Positions 52,766 to 64,000 of a stretch of DNA of 64,000 bases are shown here, one piece after another. The position numbers and the translations under genes were made by a program. The notes beneath the pieces were generated by a model that saw only the letters and a program-made list of their open reading frames with translations, did not search any database and was not told the DNA's origin. The stretch's first letter is position 1, and every line of letters starts with the position of its first letter. The DNA is from Camarhynchus parvulus (taxonomy: Eukaryota; Chordata; Aves; Passeriformes; Thraupidae): positions 46,409,609 through 46,473,608 of the forward strand of contig NC_044574.1 in NCBI RefSeq assembly GCF_901933205.1, read 5' to 3'.

Positions 52766-54147
52766 GTGGATCACAGGGAAGCCTGGTCTGGCATGGGGAA
52801 AGCCCAACTGAATAGTCAAATTCGTTTTGTCTCAAAACCAGAACAAGATCCCAGATGGTTGTATAGCTATTTATTAACTCACTAAGCCAAGCACGTTGCC
52901 TTAAAGCATGGTAGGTGGGTCAGCACCCAAAAACCTTAAAATCGTCCTTCATCTGCTGATCTCTTGCCTGTGGGAGCAAGGTGCACCTTGGGGCAGCAGG
53001 GGGGGAGTTTGCCCTGTTCCCTGCTGAGGACAGGGCAGAGTGTGGCAGGATAGGGGCAGCGAGGCTGGGAGCCACACAGACACACCTAGGTCTGAGACCA
53101 CCCACAAGCTTGCTCACACATGTGGGGAGCAGCAAGTGCATGGCACTGACCTGAAGAACACTTCAGAAGTAAACCAGCAATTTAGACAGGGAAGGGAAGG
53201 AGTTTCTGTGTGTTTGGTGGGTTGATGTTTGTTTACTTGTTTGAAAGTGACACTTCGTATATAGAAAGCCAGGATTTAATACTCCTGAATGAAGTTAAAA
53301 GGTCTAAATCTGTTGACTTTTTAGTAGCAGCATCAATTACTCTGACCAAGAAGTATATAAATCTATTTTTATTAAGACGGTAGTAGCTTGTGCTATAGAA
53401 TTCCTCTTGTTTCCTGTGATCTTATTCTAATTGCTCAATCATTTAAAGTCTTACCAGTCCAGAGTTTTTTACTTTCCTTCTATTGCTAACCAAGATGATA
53501 AAATTAAGCATAGTCAAAGAGAATATTTTTTGCAGTAAGTAAATGTAAAAGGCTCTGAAGGTCTAAAAAACTGTTATAAAAATTAAGGCAGACATGCCTA
53601 TATCATCTAAATTAGACATCTTTGTCTATGCTGGCTTATTGGTTCAGATGTGGAGGCTGTTGTTAAAGAAAGTGAAGCAGTTTGGAAGAAGGGATGTCAT
53701 AACTACAGACACAGAAATTCGTTTCAGTCTCACTGAATTTTGTAGTGATTGGTTTGATCTTGAGGTGTTGTGTGTACAGTAAGAGTGGACTGAAAGGAAC
53801 TGAGGCTGGTTTAGACCTAAAAAAGTTAGGAGATCTTCACAGGACCCTAAAAAGCAAACAACCAGAAGACTGAACTTTATTGTGAAAGGAACACAATGCA
53901 TTTCTCATAACCTCACTTTAACTTTATGAAGATTTCACAAACACTCCCTTTCATTTTTCAGCAATATTAAATATGCAATAAATTAAAACAGCTATTTGGA
54001 GGTGCTTGCATTATTTCATGAGGGTACGCATTAACAGTATCTTAAAAAACAGGCTATTTCTGGTTGCATTTCATTCTCTTGAAAAAAAGTATCAACATTT
54101 TTTAGGCTTGACATAGCTTTTTCTCAACCTCTCAAAAGATCAATGAC

Positions 54148-54173
54148 AATGATAATAATAACAGTAATAATAA
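54148..54173. repeat. ATA-rich simple repeat
   Basis: GATAATAATA followed by AGTAATAATA units. Confidence 0.7.
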
Positions 54174-55720
54174 AGCTTACCCTCATTTTCTCTTGCTCCT
54201 CCAAACTAAAAGAAAATATTACATTAGCCTCCTCCTGAACTCTGTGTCTGGTGAAAATAGCCAGGACATGTCTCTAAAATTTTATTCCTTACAACTGGTG
54301 CATCAATAGTACTTTTATGGTTGTAATAAATTAAATTGGTTTGCCTGACACAGTTTTCATAAGGATAGATATCCTTCCAATTTGATTGTGGATAGCATAA
54401 AAATGTCCTTCATTCTATAAAAATATGGGGGTTTTACAATTAAGAAACTTAAGACGCCGTAACAAAATGAAGATATATTCCTTCACATATTCACAAGACA
54501 AATATTTTGGAAGAATATCCAGATAAAACTGGAAACACATCTATTTTTAAAGGTTATTTATAGATACAAATGAATATGCTTAATTTGAATTACTTATGCA
54601 TTCTGTATGATCTGTGTCTAATTTAAAACATAAAATCACTAGCATTCCAAGACAGCTCTTTTCCATTCCCTTGAATGCAGTTACCCTGCTCTACAAATCA
54701 AAACTGAGCAGGAGCAACTGTGGCTTACTAGTGATTTCTAAAAGATACCTGGCAGAAAGGTTAAAAAATATTTAGAACCATACTCATTGTCAGTGATAGA
54801 TGCAGGAATTCATTCTTCATAGTTTCAGAATGTTGTGGTTCATACTTCTTCACCTTTTCTAGGAAAAACACTCATTAGCACCAATAGTTTTTTTCTGACT
54901 ATGTAGTTACATTAAAAAAGAAGAAAACAAAAACCCTACAAAATATATTTTCTTTTCACAAAAAAAGCGTGAAAAATTCTTTCCAATTTTGATTTCTTCA
55001 GTGTGTTTGCAGTCTGTAACAGAAGTTACGTGGAATTGATTGTCCAAAACTGCAAACAATCTGGAACTTGCAGACTCTTAGCAAGGCATTCAGAATCACT
55101 TTGGGGAACCAAAAGCTTCACATTCAGCACCTCCAAAGTAAAACCAGCAAGACAAGACAGTGCAACTGCAACTAATCTGAGACAGCATGATGAGTCTTTT
55201 TAAGGTGCAGCCCTTCTGTTCAAATTCTGAAGTGGGAATTATTAATGAGGATGGATGCAAAGATTTTCCATTACTGGATTGCAACAACCTGACAAAGACT
55301 GCAGGGTGGCTACAGAACCATACAGAAACAATAAACTTATCTCTCAGTGTTGTAAAAGACATAACAGACTCACTCACTGGAAGAAAACAGAAATAATTTT
55401 TGGCATTTGAATTTGGTTTTCATGTTCAGTTAACAAGGATACTACTTTTTATTTATATATAGATATCACCAGAACAGACATTCAAAAAACAGATGGCCAC
55501 AAAAAAAACCACACTCTGTTTATCCAGTATATTCCAACAATAAAAACACCATGTTTGAAGCAACTGCAAACAAGTTCAATGCTTCTTTAATAACTTTATG
55601 TGGGATCCGAACTAAGCAAAGTCACAGTGCTGCCACTATTAACATACCTACTACAAACAGATTGAATACCGCCAGCAAAAATTTGCTAGAACAGAGGCTT
55701 TTCTGTTTTCCTACCATTTA

Positions 55721-56353
55721 TTGTTGGAATGTTGTTTCACTCTCGGAAAATGGCTCATGGCACCTTTTTGTCTTTGTAGTAAACTAAGGACCTACATTAT
55801 GGAGTTGATCTCATCTTCTAAAACCATGCTTTTTTGTGCAAACAAAAACCAACTGTATAACATGAACACTGTAGCCAAGAGTGATAAAGCAAACTCTGGG
55901 AGGTCCAAACTGTGTAAGGAATGGGACAAGAAAAGCACATCATTGCTCCACTGCACAAGGAGGCCTCTTTATCTCACCTCTAGCCTGTCAGTCTTTATAC
56001 TTTTTATTTTATCCGTGCTTCTATGTCTTATCCAGTGCTGTATGAACACAGGTCCAAACACTCAATGTTTTATGCCAGACACAATTCTAGCCAGACCTAA
56101 TGAAGGCACACCTGGCATTCAGCTGCCTTGCCTTTCTCACCTTTCTTTTCCCTCAGTCTTTCTCTTAAAGTTCTATTCTTGCCACATTAATCTCTTCTTC
56201 TTGGCCTACACATTGCATCTGCTGTGCTGTCCTCAGACAAAGAACATTCTATTTTCAGCAGGCCAAACCTCAGCTGAGTACAGGCACAAAAGAAATTGGA
56301 AAGTGCAATTGGTCGTGCAATTCACAACCAAGAGTGTGAATCCAAAAGAGTAG
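55721..56353 (+). CDS. unrecognised 210-codon open frame (doubtful)
   Basis: This is the longest ATG-initiated open frame in the window. The conceptual protein has a hydrophobic stretch around residues 84-107 (LYLTSSLSVFILFILSVLLC), which would suit a membrane segment, a second hydrophobic part around residues 145-170, and a basic C terminus. It is rich in C, S, L and T and matches no family I know. No acceptor, donor, Kozak context or poly(A) signal makes it convincing as a gene. In DNA this AT-rich an open stretch of this length should be uncommon, so it is listed, but a chance ORF or decayed repeat is the leading explanation. Confidence 0.12.
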   Translation: MLECCFTLGKWLMAPFCLCSKLRTYIMELISSSKTMLFCANKNQLYNMNTVAKSDKANSGRSKLCKEWDKKSTSLLHCTRRPLYLTSSLSVFILFILSVLLCLIQCCMNTGPNTQCFMPDTILARPNEGTPGIQLPCLSHLSFPSVFLLKFYSCHINLFFLAYTLHLLCCPQTKNILFSAGQTSAEYRHKRNWKVQLVVQFTTKSVNPKE

Positions 56354-58689
56354 TTTTCTGGTAGTATAAGGCCAGAAAATAAAGAGGGAGCAAACATTCC
56401 TATGAGAAGATAAGGATGAGAGAAAGGGCCTGGCAGGGGAAAAAATGAGAAAACACCCCAAACCCACTAATACTTGATCTTACTTCTCTGTCATAATGGG
56501 TAAATTTGCCAAGGGTGGTGCTTTTAGTGACTATTCAGACATTGCTGAGCAGCTAAAAAGTTAGTATCTGGTTGGATTAAATGGGGGTGGGGAAGTAGGG
56601 GGGTGTGAGTTCTCAGCTAAATTTTGGCATTTTAACCTAACAAAAAATTAAGACATATTAATTTAGAAAAGAATAAAACAAGAAATTTAGCCATGCAGAA
56701 AATCAAAATACTATGTTTTGGGAGTATCTACTAATATTTCCCAACATTTTGCACTATTTACAAAGTCATAAGAAATTAAAACAGGAAATTAAAAGCAAGA
56801 AAGGAAAACCAAACATATTTGATTGAGATTTGAAAGCAAAGAGTATACAAGCAGCAGAAAAATACAGTTGGTAATATTCTATCGAAAGAGTATTACATGT
56901 TAAGCTATTGAACCAACATACCATAACTGGGGCTTTCAGAAGCCAAATTATAAGTATAAACTGAAAAGGATATTCTTCTGCCATGGGCAAAGAACAAAGT
57001 AAAAGAGTGAAGTGTTTAAAAGATGGATGTAATGAAACTATCATCAGATTAGACTGCTGCCTTTTAATCATCCACTACTTAAGAAATCAAGGATAATGTG
57101 AAGCAACATTTAAAAATTAAAATGAAACAAATATTTCTAATGTGCCCTTCAAGAGATGGTGCAATTTTTTTTTAATTAGTCTTGGGATCTTGATAAGTGC
57201 CAAAAAAATCCCTGAAGACTTCACTCACTATGTAGTATAAACAAGACGAGATATCAGTAGGCCAGATACGTTGAGAGGACTCCAAGGCATTAAACTTATG
57301 TGGATTAACTTAATACAGAGTTAAAAGGAGTCCTCTGCCTTTTCTAATTTTCATATCCAAACATATTTACAATGAGTTTCAGAATCCTTGATAGTGAATC
57401 AAAGAACTTTAAAAAGTGCTTTTTTTCTTCTTAGTCCCTCTTTTCAGGCTGTCTTAATAAATTTGTGTACAGTAGACAGCTACTGAACTTACAAAGGTAA
57501 CAAATACCAGTTGATAGTGTTTGGGAAAGGAATACTGTTAACAGAGACACAAAGAATTCTTTCTTATTTCAGAAAATGTAACTGCATAGATGAAACAGAT
57601 ACAGAATTTTATGACATCTCTGATTTCATTCTACATCACATTCTGTTTAAATCTTGAGCAAGGGAAAGGCACCTTAGAAGGCTTAAAACCAGAGTGTTAG
57701 TGTCACTATTAGAAAAACCATCAAACTGCATTACTCATGTGGGGTTCTGCAGTATTAAATGACACTCAAATAAGCCTTGTCTACACTCTCCAGAAGTCCT
57801 TAACGATGATGACAATAGTTATAGTAAAATAGTAAAATACAGCAGTTACAAGGATGACAGGCTTTCAAGACAAACAGTCCTGAATTTCCTAGTAACCTTG
57901 CTCCTTTCAGATTACATTAATTTCTTTTATGGGAAATATGTAGTGATGCATTTTGGACTATGACAAGCAGGCCATACCTACAAGACAGAGACCAACAATC
58001 AGGAGAAAACTGAATTAATGAAAACCAACTTCTCAAAGCTATGCTGTGACTAAAGAAACTGTCATGCCTTTCAGATGTATTAAGAAGGGAATGCAGGGGA
58101 GAGCCAAGACAGGATCTCAGCTCTGCATGGAACAAAGCACAAGGGAGCACCTTATCCACTTCTGGTATCCATGTTTCCTCTGCATTTTTCAGAATTGTTC
58201 ATAAAGGCATAAGTACAACTGAAAGCAGATTTTTTGTTTCCTATTGCAAAGTACAATACAACTAAGAGATGAATCAATATTTTTGGCCAATTTTAGCACA
58301 TCATACAGTATTTCCAGGAACTGTTCTCTGAGTTCTCACTCCATCCTACTCTAAGCTTTTCTCAATGCTGCTGACCATTTGAATGATTTACTGACCTTCA
58401 ATCATGCCCGTCCCTACCACTGATGAAGGATTTTTATGTCCAAGTTTTGCAAAACACTGGGGACAGCTTATCTATATACTGATGTATAGGCACACATTTA
58501 CATATATTTATGTAATAACTGAAAGTGCCAGAAGGCAATGCTGAACAATTTCCATCAAACTTTCTTCAGGAATGAAAATCTCCTTGTTCTAATCTGTGTT
58601 AAGATAACTAATTAAAGTCCCATTTCAAATCCCTGGAGTAAAATCAAATTAAATTAAGATTAAGTATTTTATTCAGATGCCTGTATCTG

Positions 58690-59214
58690 TAATAGAATTA
58701 TTTTGTTTGGAAAAGACTTTTAAGGTCATCAAGTCCAGCTGTAAAACTAACACTGCCAAATCCAGCACTAAACCATCTCTCTAAGTTCCACATTGATACA
58801 TCTTTTAAATATCTCCAGAGATGGTGACTACATCACCTGGGGAGCCTCTTCCAAAGCTTGACCCCCCTTTCAGTGTAGAAATTTTTCCTAATATCCAATT
58901 TAAACCTTTCCTGGTGCAAGTTGGAGCCATTTCCACTTGTCCTATCCCTTGTTACCTGGGAAAACAGACCAAAACCCACCCAGCTACAGCCTCCTTTAAG
59001 GCAGTTGCAGAGAGTGATAAGGTCACCCCTGAGGCTTCTTTTCTCCAGGCTGAATAAACCCCTCTCCATCAGCTGCTCCTCACAGGGCTTGTGCTCCAGA
59101 CCCTCCCCCAGCTCCGTTGCCCTTCTCTGGCCACACTCCAGCACCTCAGAATCTTTCTTGAAGCGAGAGAACCAGAACTGGACACAACCCTTGAGATGTG
59201 GCCTCACCAATGCT
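58690..59214 (-). mobile_element. CR1 LINE fragment, 3' region, minus strand
   Basis: Read on the minus strand, this matches the last 520 bp or so of a CR1 element. Plus-strand landmarks of the reversed element include aaggtcatcaagtccagctg (58,723-58,742), the ctaacactgccaaatcc block, tttttcctaatatccaattt (58,882-58,901), cttgtcctatcccttgttac and the ttttctccaggctgaataaa block near 59,039. The 58,833-59,210 minus-strand frame is still open for 125 codons and reads as the C-terminal part of the CR1 ORF2 protein, with [12 protein letters not shown] and [10 protein letters not shown] segments; the endonuclease and catalytic reverse-transcriptase parts are missing. The 3' octamer tail is degraded. 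It appears older and more diverged than the CR1 at 52.4 kb. Confidence 0.93.
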
Positions 59215-61491
59215 CATGTATTGTGTGACACCACAGACACAACTACACTTAGAACATTCCTTCTGCTATCCACCATTTGCTTCTATTTTCACAGATAGTC
59301 TGGAATATGAACCAGGATAATAATTCACAGGGATAATTTCTCATTTATCGTGCTGAAAATAGCTGGATGGAAGGGGACCAATCACATTACCGCTGCCCTT
59401 CATGCAAAAGTCTAATAAAGGAAGAAAAGTGCTTACATTACTGTGCCAAATATTATTTTACCATTTTCTACAAAGGAAAATAGAAGAGAACAAATGCATA
59501 TTCTAGCTAAACAATGCATGATCTCATTTGCAGTGCATTAGGACAAATATGTCCAGCAGCATATTGTTTGGACATATGGGTCACATTGACTTCTTGACTG
59601 CTTATCAACAAATGACAAACATGGGCCTGCAGAATAACATTTGCTTCTTTCATTCTCCAGCTAATGAAAAGCATTCCCTGTACGTACTTAAAACATAGGA
59701 ACCTTAAGGAACACGAAAGGCTTCTCCTACTGCAGGACCTGCTTTTAAAATTTATTTTGTAATCTAAATGTCTTGATACCTAACATGCAGAAAACAAAGA
59801 AAATATGAATAGATGTCTCATTTCTGATTAAACATACACCAGCTAAAGAACACTCTAATTAAGGAATTTGTCTGGGGTTTAAAGACATTCCTATTTTCTA
59901 GATTATTTTTTTAATCTTCAGAGTGGACAGATTTACCTGCATAAAATAGAAAATGTTAGCAGTTTGCAGCTCATATGCATTGTTTGGCGTCATTTTTTTC
60001 TACTTATGGCCTGAGTTGTGTTAGAATGTCAGTGCATTCAAACAGGATTAGTGGGAATCCTTGCAATTTTTCAGCTTCTCTAATGCTCCCTTTTGAGCCT
60101 GTTACCTTTTAACTTCATACTCTGTGAACATAAATACATGAGCATAATTCTGGTAGTCTTCCAAAAGATAAAATACATTCATATCTTTCTGATGGTCTTC
60201 CAAAGAATATACCCAGTGCTTTTGGCACATGCCAGATCACAAAGTTGATCTAATGAAGGGAGATATGGTGGCTGTTTTTCTTATTCCTGCCTGGGTAAAG
60301 TGAAAGAAATGGTGACTGGAATCCACACCTTCATTTTATATCTATTTCTTCTTCTCAGCTCAGTTTCTGATGTTTAAGGAGAATTATTCTTCTCACCATG
60401 CCATCATTTATAGACAGTTCATTTATGGCAGTTTTTCTACATATTATACTGCACCATGTTGGTAAACATATTTATTGTAATAAATTTGTTACAACTAAGA
60501 ACTTTGTGATATGGTAATAAGACTTCCTTCAATAAAGTACAAACCTTTACTACTCCAGCTAATGCAGAATCCCAGGCAGCACGTGACAGCTACACAGTTG
60601 TATCCAAGCCCAGCCATAATTTCCTGCTGTTCAACAGAATTTCAGTCTCAAATATGAGTAATGTTGTGCCTTTGTGAACATAATAAATTAGATTTCATTT
60701 CTCATATAAAGGAGGAAAGTTTTGTTTGTTTTCTTAACATAAAAAGTAATATTCCAAGGCTGTCTCAGAGCATTTGGTAAGGACCTAAGCAATTAAGTTT
60801 GGACCTTTACTGCAGGAAGATCCTGTGGTTTTTTTAGATTAATTTGCATTTTCTTTCCAACTGACCTTAGTCAAATTAAACTTTTTATTCCTCAGATCTT
60901 TTCTGAGTTTTCTAAGAGTCTGTGGAAAGCTAGTCTTACATTAATAGGGCATACCTGGCTGGACATGAAAGCAGAAGGGAGGAAAAAAAAACCAGCAAAA
61001 ACAGCATTGCAGAATTGCATTAAGAAATTTATATCTGCCTAATTCATGTGGTTTCCATTCAGCACTAAAACATAACTCTGCATGAAAAAAAAAGAGGTTT
61101 GTCAGAAAGTTTTGCTGTTGCTAAATAAGGTCTAATTTGCATCTGCTGACAAAAGGTTTTATTAGCATAACACTAGAAAGCCAATGAAACCAACATCAGC
61201 AAAATAGCAAACTGTCCAGACAACTTTATTTTTGTTAATGACAAACAGAAAGAACTGCATGATTATTGTCAAACTAGCTCTGGGGCTGATTCAATTCTGT
61301 CTGATGTCTGCTAAATGTCAGTATTTGACTTCAAGAAGAGTGTTATTATGATCCAAGTGTGTTGCATTGGCAAATATTATAATTTTTAAAAACTCTATCA
61401 GATTAGTTGGCTGTGACCTACATTTGGTAAACCCATTTTGTACTTAATTCCATTCTTCACTTACTTTCAAATTATCCTTTCCTTTGGAATA
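59215..61491. other. AT-rich non-coding stretch
   Basis: No gene or transposon recognised. Two copies of the octamer motif ATTTGCAT (60,842-60,849 and 61,135-61,142) and several A-tracts occur. There are no sizeable open frames. Confidence 0.6.
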
Positions 61492-62000
61492 TTGGATTGG
61501 GTTTGCATGGCAAGGTTTTGGCAACACAGGGGTAGAGGGAGGTACAGGAGTACAGGGCTGGCTTCTGTGAGAAGCTACCAGAAGCATCCCCCATGTCTGA
61601 CAGAGCCACCAGCAGCAGGCTCCAAGGCAAACCCACTGCTGTCAAGGCTGGGCCATTCTAGTGATGGTGGCAGCAGCTCTGGGATAAGGTATTGAAGAAG
61701 AAGGAAACAAAAGTTATTGCATAGAAGTTATTGCAGCCAGAGAAGAGAGGAGAGGAACAGCCCTGCAGACACCAAGGTCATGCAGAAGGAGCGGCAGGAG
61801 GTGCTCCAGGTGCCAGAGCTGGGATTCCTCTGCAGCCCATGATGCAGCCCATGGTGAGGAAGCTGTGTCCCTGAAGGTCCTGGAGGTGCATGCAGGAGCA
61901 GAGACCCACAGACAGCGTGCGGGGCACAAACACGCTCTGGTAGACTCTGGTAGAATGCAAGAACAGGCACAGGGGGTCACATCAACAGGCCATTGAGCCC
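61492..62000 (+). mobile_element. 5' part of an avian ERV LTR
   Basis: The start, gggtttgcatggcaaggttttgg (61,498-61,520), followed by a ggcttctgtgagaagctacc block and the gacagagccacc, ggctccaaggcaaaccca and gccattctagtgatggtgg blocks, matches the beginning of an LTR type I know as common in birds. The later cagccctgcagacaccaaggtcatgcag and ggaggtgctccaggtgccagagc blocks agree as well. The 3' half, including the polyadenylation region and CA end, is missing or too decayed to see, and the first TG is not preserved. No internal retroviral sequence is present. The 98-codon minus-strand and 85-codon plus-strand frames here are LTR sequence. The right boundary is approximate. Confidence 0.85.
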
Positions 62001-64000
62001 CTGTCTCCAAAAGTGCTCAGAGATGACAAGGAAACAGTGCAAGAACACAGCAGCAGCCTGGGACACTGCTCCACAGCATGCTTTCAGCTGCTAATGCTCC
62101 TCAACTTTCAGAGATTTCACAGCGCATTTTCATGAGTGACACTATGGTTTACAGCAAATAATGAAGACTCACTGACCCTGTTGACTAATACAAGTGATCT
62201 GCTCAGTGGTTATGCTGAGAAAAAATTTTGTCCTGTATTATTTGCATAGTACAGACATCACAAGCCTGGATTTTATGCCGTTCCTTCCATTATAAGAGAG
62301 TAAGGCTTGTTCTCAGGCACATAACCTCCAATCTAAATGACATTCTAAGCAAGTCTCTATCACTGCAATCAGAAGTTTTCAAGGGAGCAAAGAAACATAA
62401 AAACCACAACCACACAAAGTATCACAGTAGATAAGAACACTTTCTCTCTCAATTTTAAACTTAATAATCAAAATCAGTAACAAATACGAAATATTATATT
62501 GATCTGGGAAATATTCTGAATATTAAAACCAGAGATATAACTTACAAAAAATAATTTGTAAATTGATTTGTAATAAATATGGAGGGGGAATGGTAGTTGT
62601 ATAAAATTTAAATTATAACACCAACGGTCAGCTGGAGGAAGAATTTATCAAATGGAGTTAATGTTATTGTGTAAGTATATTGCAACAGTGCATAGAAGAC
62701 CTGCTGAGAACATTGCCCAAATGTATTAGGAGCTGTGGAAAAATAAAACAAAACAAAGCAAAACAAGCAGCTTGAGCTTGGTCCCCAAAGACTTCTTTCT
62801 CTTAGAGCAAAGCAGGAAAGCATGGCACAAAGTTACATCATGTCAAGGACCAAAGAGGTGGTCCTGTGCTGTTAGTTATGTAAAAAGTCACAGCTGTTAA
62901 CAATGTGGTCTTATACTGTGCTCTTTACAGTCAGACTAATGGAAAAACATAATTAAATGGGAGAGAAATTTAGATATTATAATGAAATCAATAATAATTA
63001 AAATATTAAAAGTAGGGCCTGGTTAAAAGGCCTTTTCAATTACTGACAGTGAAAATTGGAACTGAAAGAAATATCAGCAGTATTTTTCAAAGTCAGAGAG
63101 AACACAATTATATATTATTAACATGACTGTAATGTCACCTACCCTCAAGGGTAAATATCTACAGTATTAGCACATCACAAAGTGATTGCATTTTTTTTCC
63201 TTGTGCAACAAGATCAGCTTCTTCATGTCCAAGAGTAGGAAATGATAATCACTTTACCAGATAGGTAACATTTCCTCATATGACTTCATCACTGGAATAA
63301 AGAAGAAAACACCAAAATGCAACAGAATCTGCTTCAATCCACAGAATCAAGTAGAACTTACATTAATAGAAATTTGCATTTTTCACACCCTACTATAGAT
63401 TCCTTTCACTGTGCCTATGTGTATTAAAGGAGAAGCTTTGCTTAGTTGTCCATTATACAAATGACATATAATTATTTAATGCTGAAGCAGTTTTAACTCA
63501 CTTTGAAAAGAGTTGTTTTGCTTTTGGAATTCTGTTCATCATAGACTTAGACACTGGTTAAAAGAGAGATGTTTGTTCTGAGTTTTACTGTCATTGTAGT
63601 TTTCAGCCCTTTTAAGCCAGGTCCCATTTTTTTCTGCCAGAATGGGCAATTATTTGAAAAGTAGAAGAGCCTGACTTAAACTTGTATCCTCAGTACTGAC
63701 TTCCCAAGGGGGGACCACAATTAGACGCTGGAGGGTAATTAAACCAATGACATCCCAGCAAGTGCTTATCCTGTACTTGTCAGAATGTATATAACACAGC
63801 TTTCCTCTCTGCCAGGAGCCCTTAAAGCTCTGAAAAATTGGAACCTCCTGCTTCAGCTGATTGTTTGGCAAATTATTCTTGTAAAACATCTGAGTGCAGT
63901 TCTTTTGACTGCAGATAGAGATTATTCTTACAGATTTTAAAAACACAAACCACTGACAGAATTTTTTTTAAAATACAGTTTACTGTTGGCTAGTTGAGTA
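62001..64000. other. AT-rich non-coding stretch
   Basis: 62,001-62,110 may be extra degenerate LTR. An AAAAC-type repeat lies at 62,743-62,768, and ATTTGCAT octamers at 62,240-62,247 and 63,372-63,379. Open frames are below 100 codons, overlapping and unrecognised. Confidence 0.6.
62743..62768. repeat. AAAAC-type simple repeat
   Basis: Four imperfect AAAAC/AAAGC units. Confidence 0.7.

Larger units (their letters stand above)
52766..58689. other. non-coding stretch with an unexplained open-frame cluster
   Basis: 52,920-53,150 is GC-richer and unrecognised. A short ATA repeat lies at 54,148-54,173. From 55,003 to 56,353 several plus-strand open frames follow one another (55,003-55,203, 55,187-55,396, 55,551-55,787, 55,721-56,353) in different frames. 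No gene, RNA or transposon is recognised elsewhere. Confidence 0.55.

Noticed and set aside
52984..53010. Second CTCF-like core in a G-run
   Set aside because: Only about 11 of 14 positions fit and the conserved GGC is broken by the G-run.
61714..62010. 98-codon minus-strand frame with cysteine-rich translation
   Set aside because: It is antisense sequence of the LTR fragment.
1..64000. CRISPR arrays, tRNA/rRNA genes, bacterial-style operons or phage genes
   Set aside because: Looked for and not seen; composition and repeats are those of a bird nuclear genome.

Overview
The window looks like bird nuclear DNA, probably from a neoavian such as a songbird. The evidence is two CR1 retrotransposon 3' ends (one carrying the usual CR1 terminal octamer-like tail) and two long terminal repeats of types I recognise as widespread in bird genomes. 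The rest is AT-rich, CpG-poor, intron-like or intergenic sequence. I recognise no complete protein-coding gene, tRNA, rRNA, snRNA, CRISPR array or bacterial-type operon. Most open frames are short and look like chance.

Layout. 1-37,287: mostly AT-rich non-coding DNA with simple repeats, several perfect inverted repeats, three more GC-rich patches (about 5.16-5.48, 6.83-7.33 and 34.44-34.87 kb) and two possible plus-strand exons (7,362-7,445 and a 23-nt microexon-like unit at 13,796-13,818). 37,288-37,853: a solo LTR on the minus strand with TG...CA ends and a near-perfect 5-bp target duplication. 44.0-45.5 kb: the most unusual part, with two CpG-rich islets in otherwise CpG-poor DNA. The first contains a CTCF-like motif, is followed by an unusual 24-bp-period repeat, and lies upstream of a strong splice donor. 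48.78-49.08 kb: two possible small exons separated by a 152-nt intron-like gap. 52,427-52,765: CR1 3' end, plus strand. 55.0-56.35 kb: a run of open frames ending in the longest ORF of the window (210 codons), unrecognised. 58,690-59,214: an older CR1 fragment, minus strand, still open across part of the ORF2 tail. 61,492 to about 62,000: the 5' part of a second LTR type, plus strand.

Nothing shows genes working together. The best-supported biology is transposon remnants. The most testable hypothesis is that 44.0-45.5 kb is a regulatory or lncRNA-promoter element, with the plus-strand splice-like units at 44.56, 48.8 and 49.0 kb as possible exons. That model is inference from motifs and needs transcript or chromatin data. 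I found no convincing previously undescribed system.
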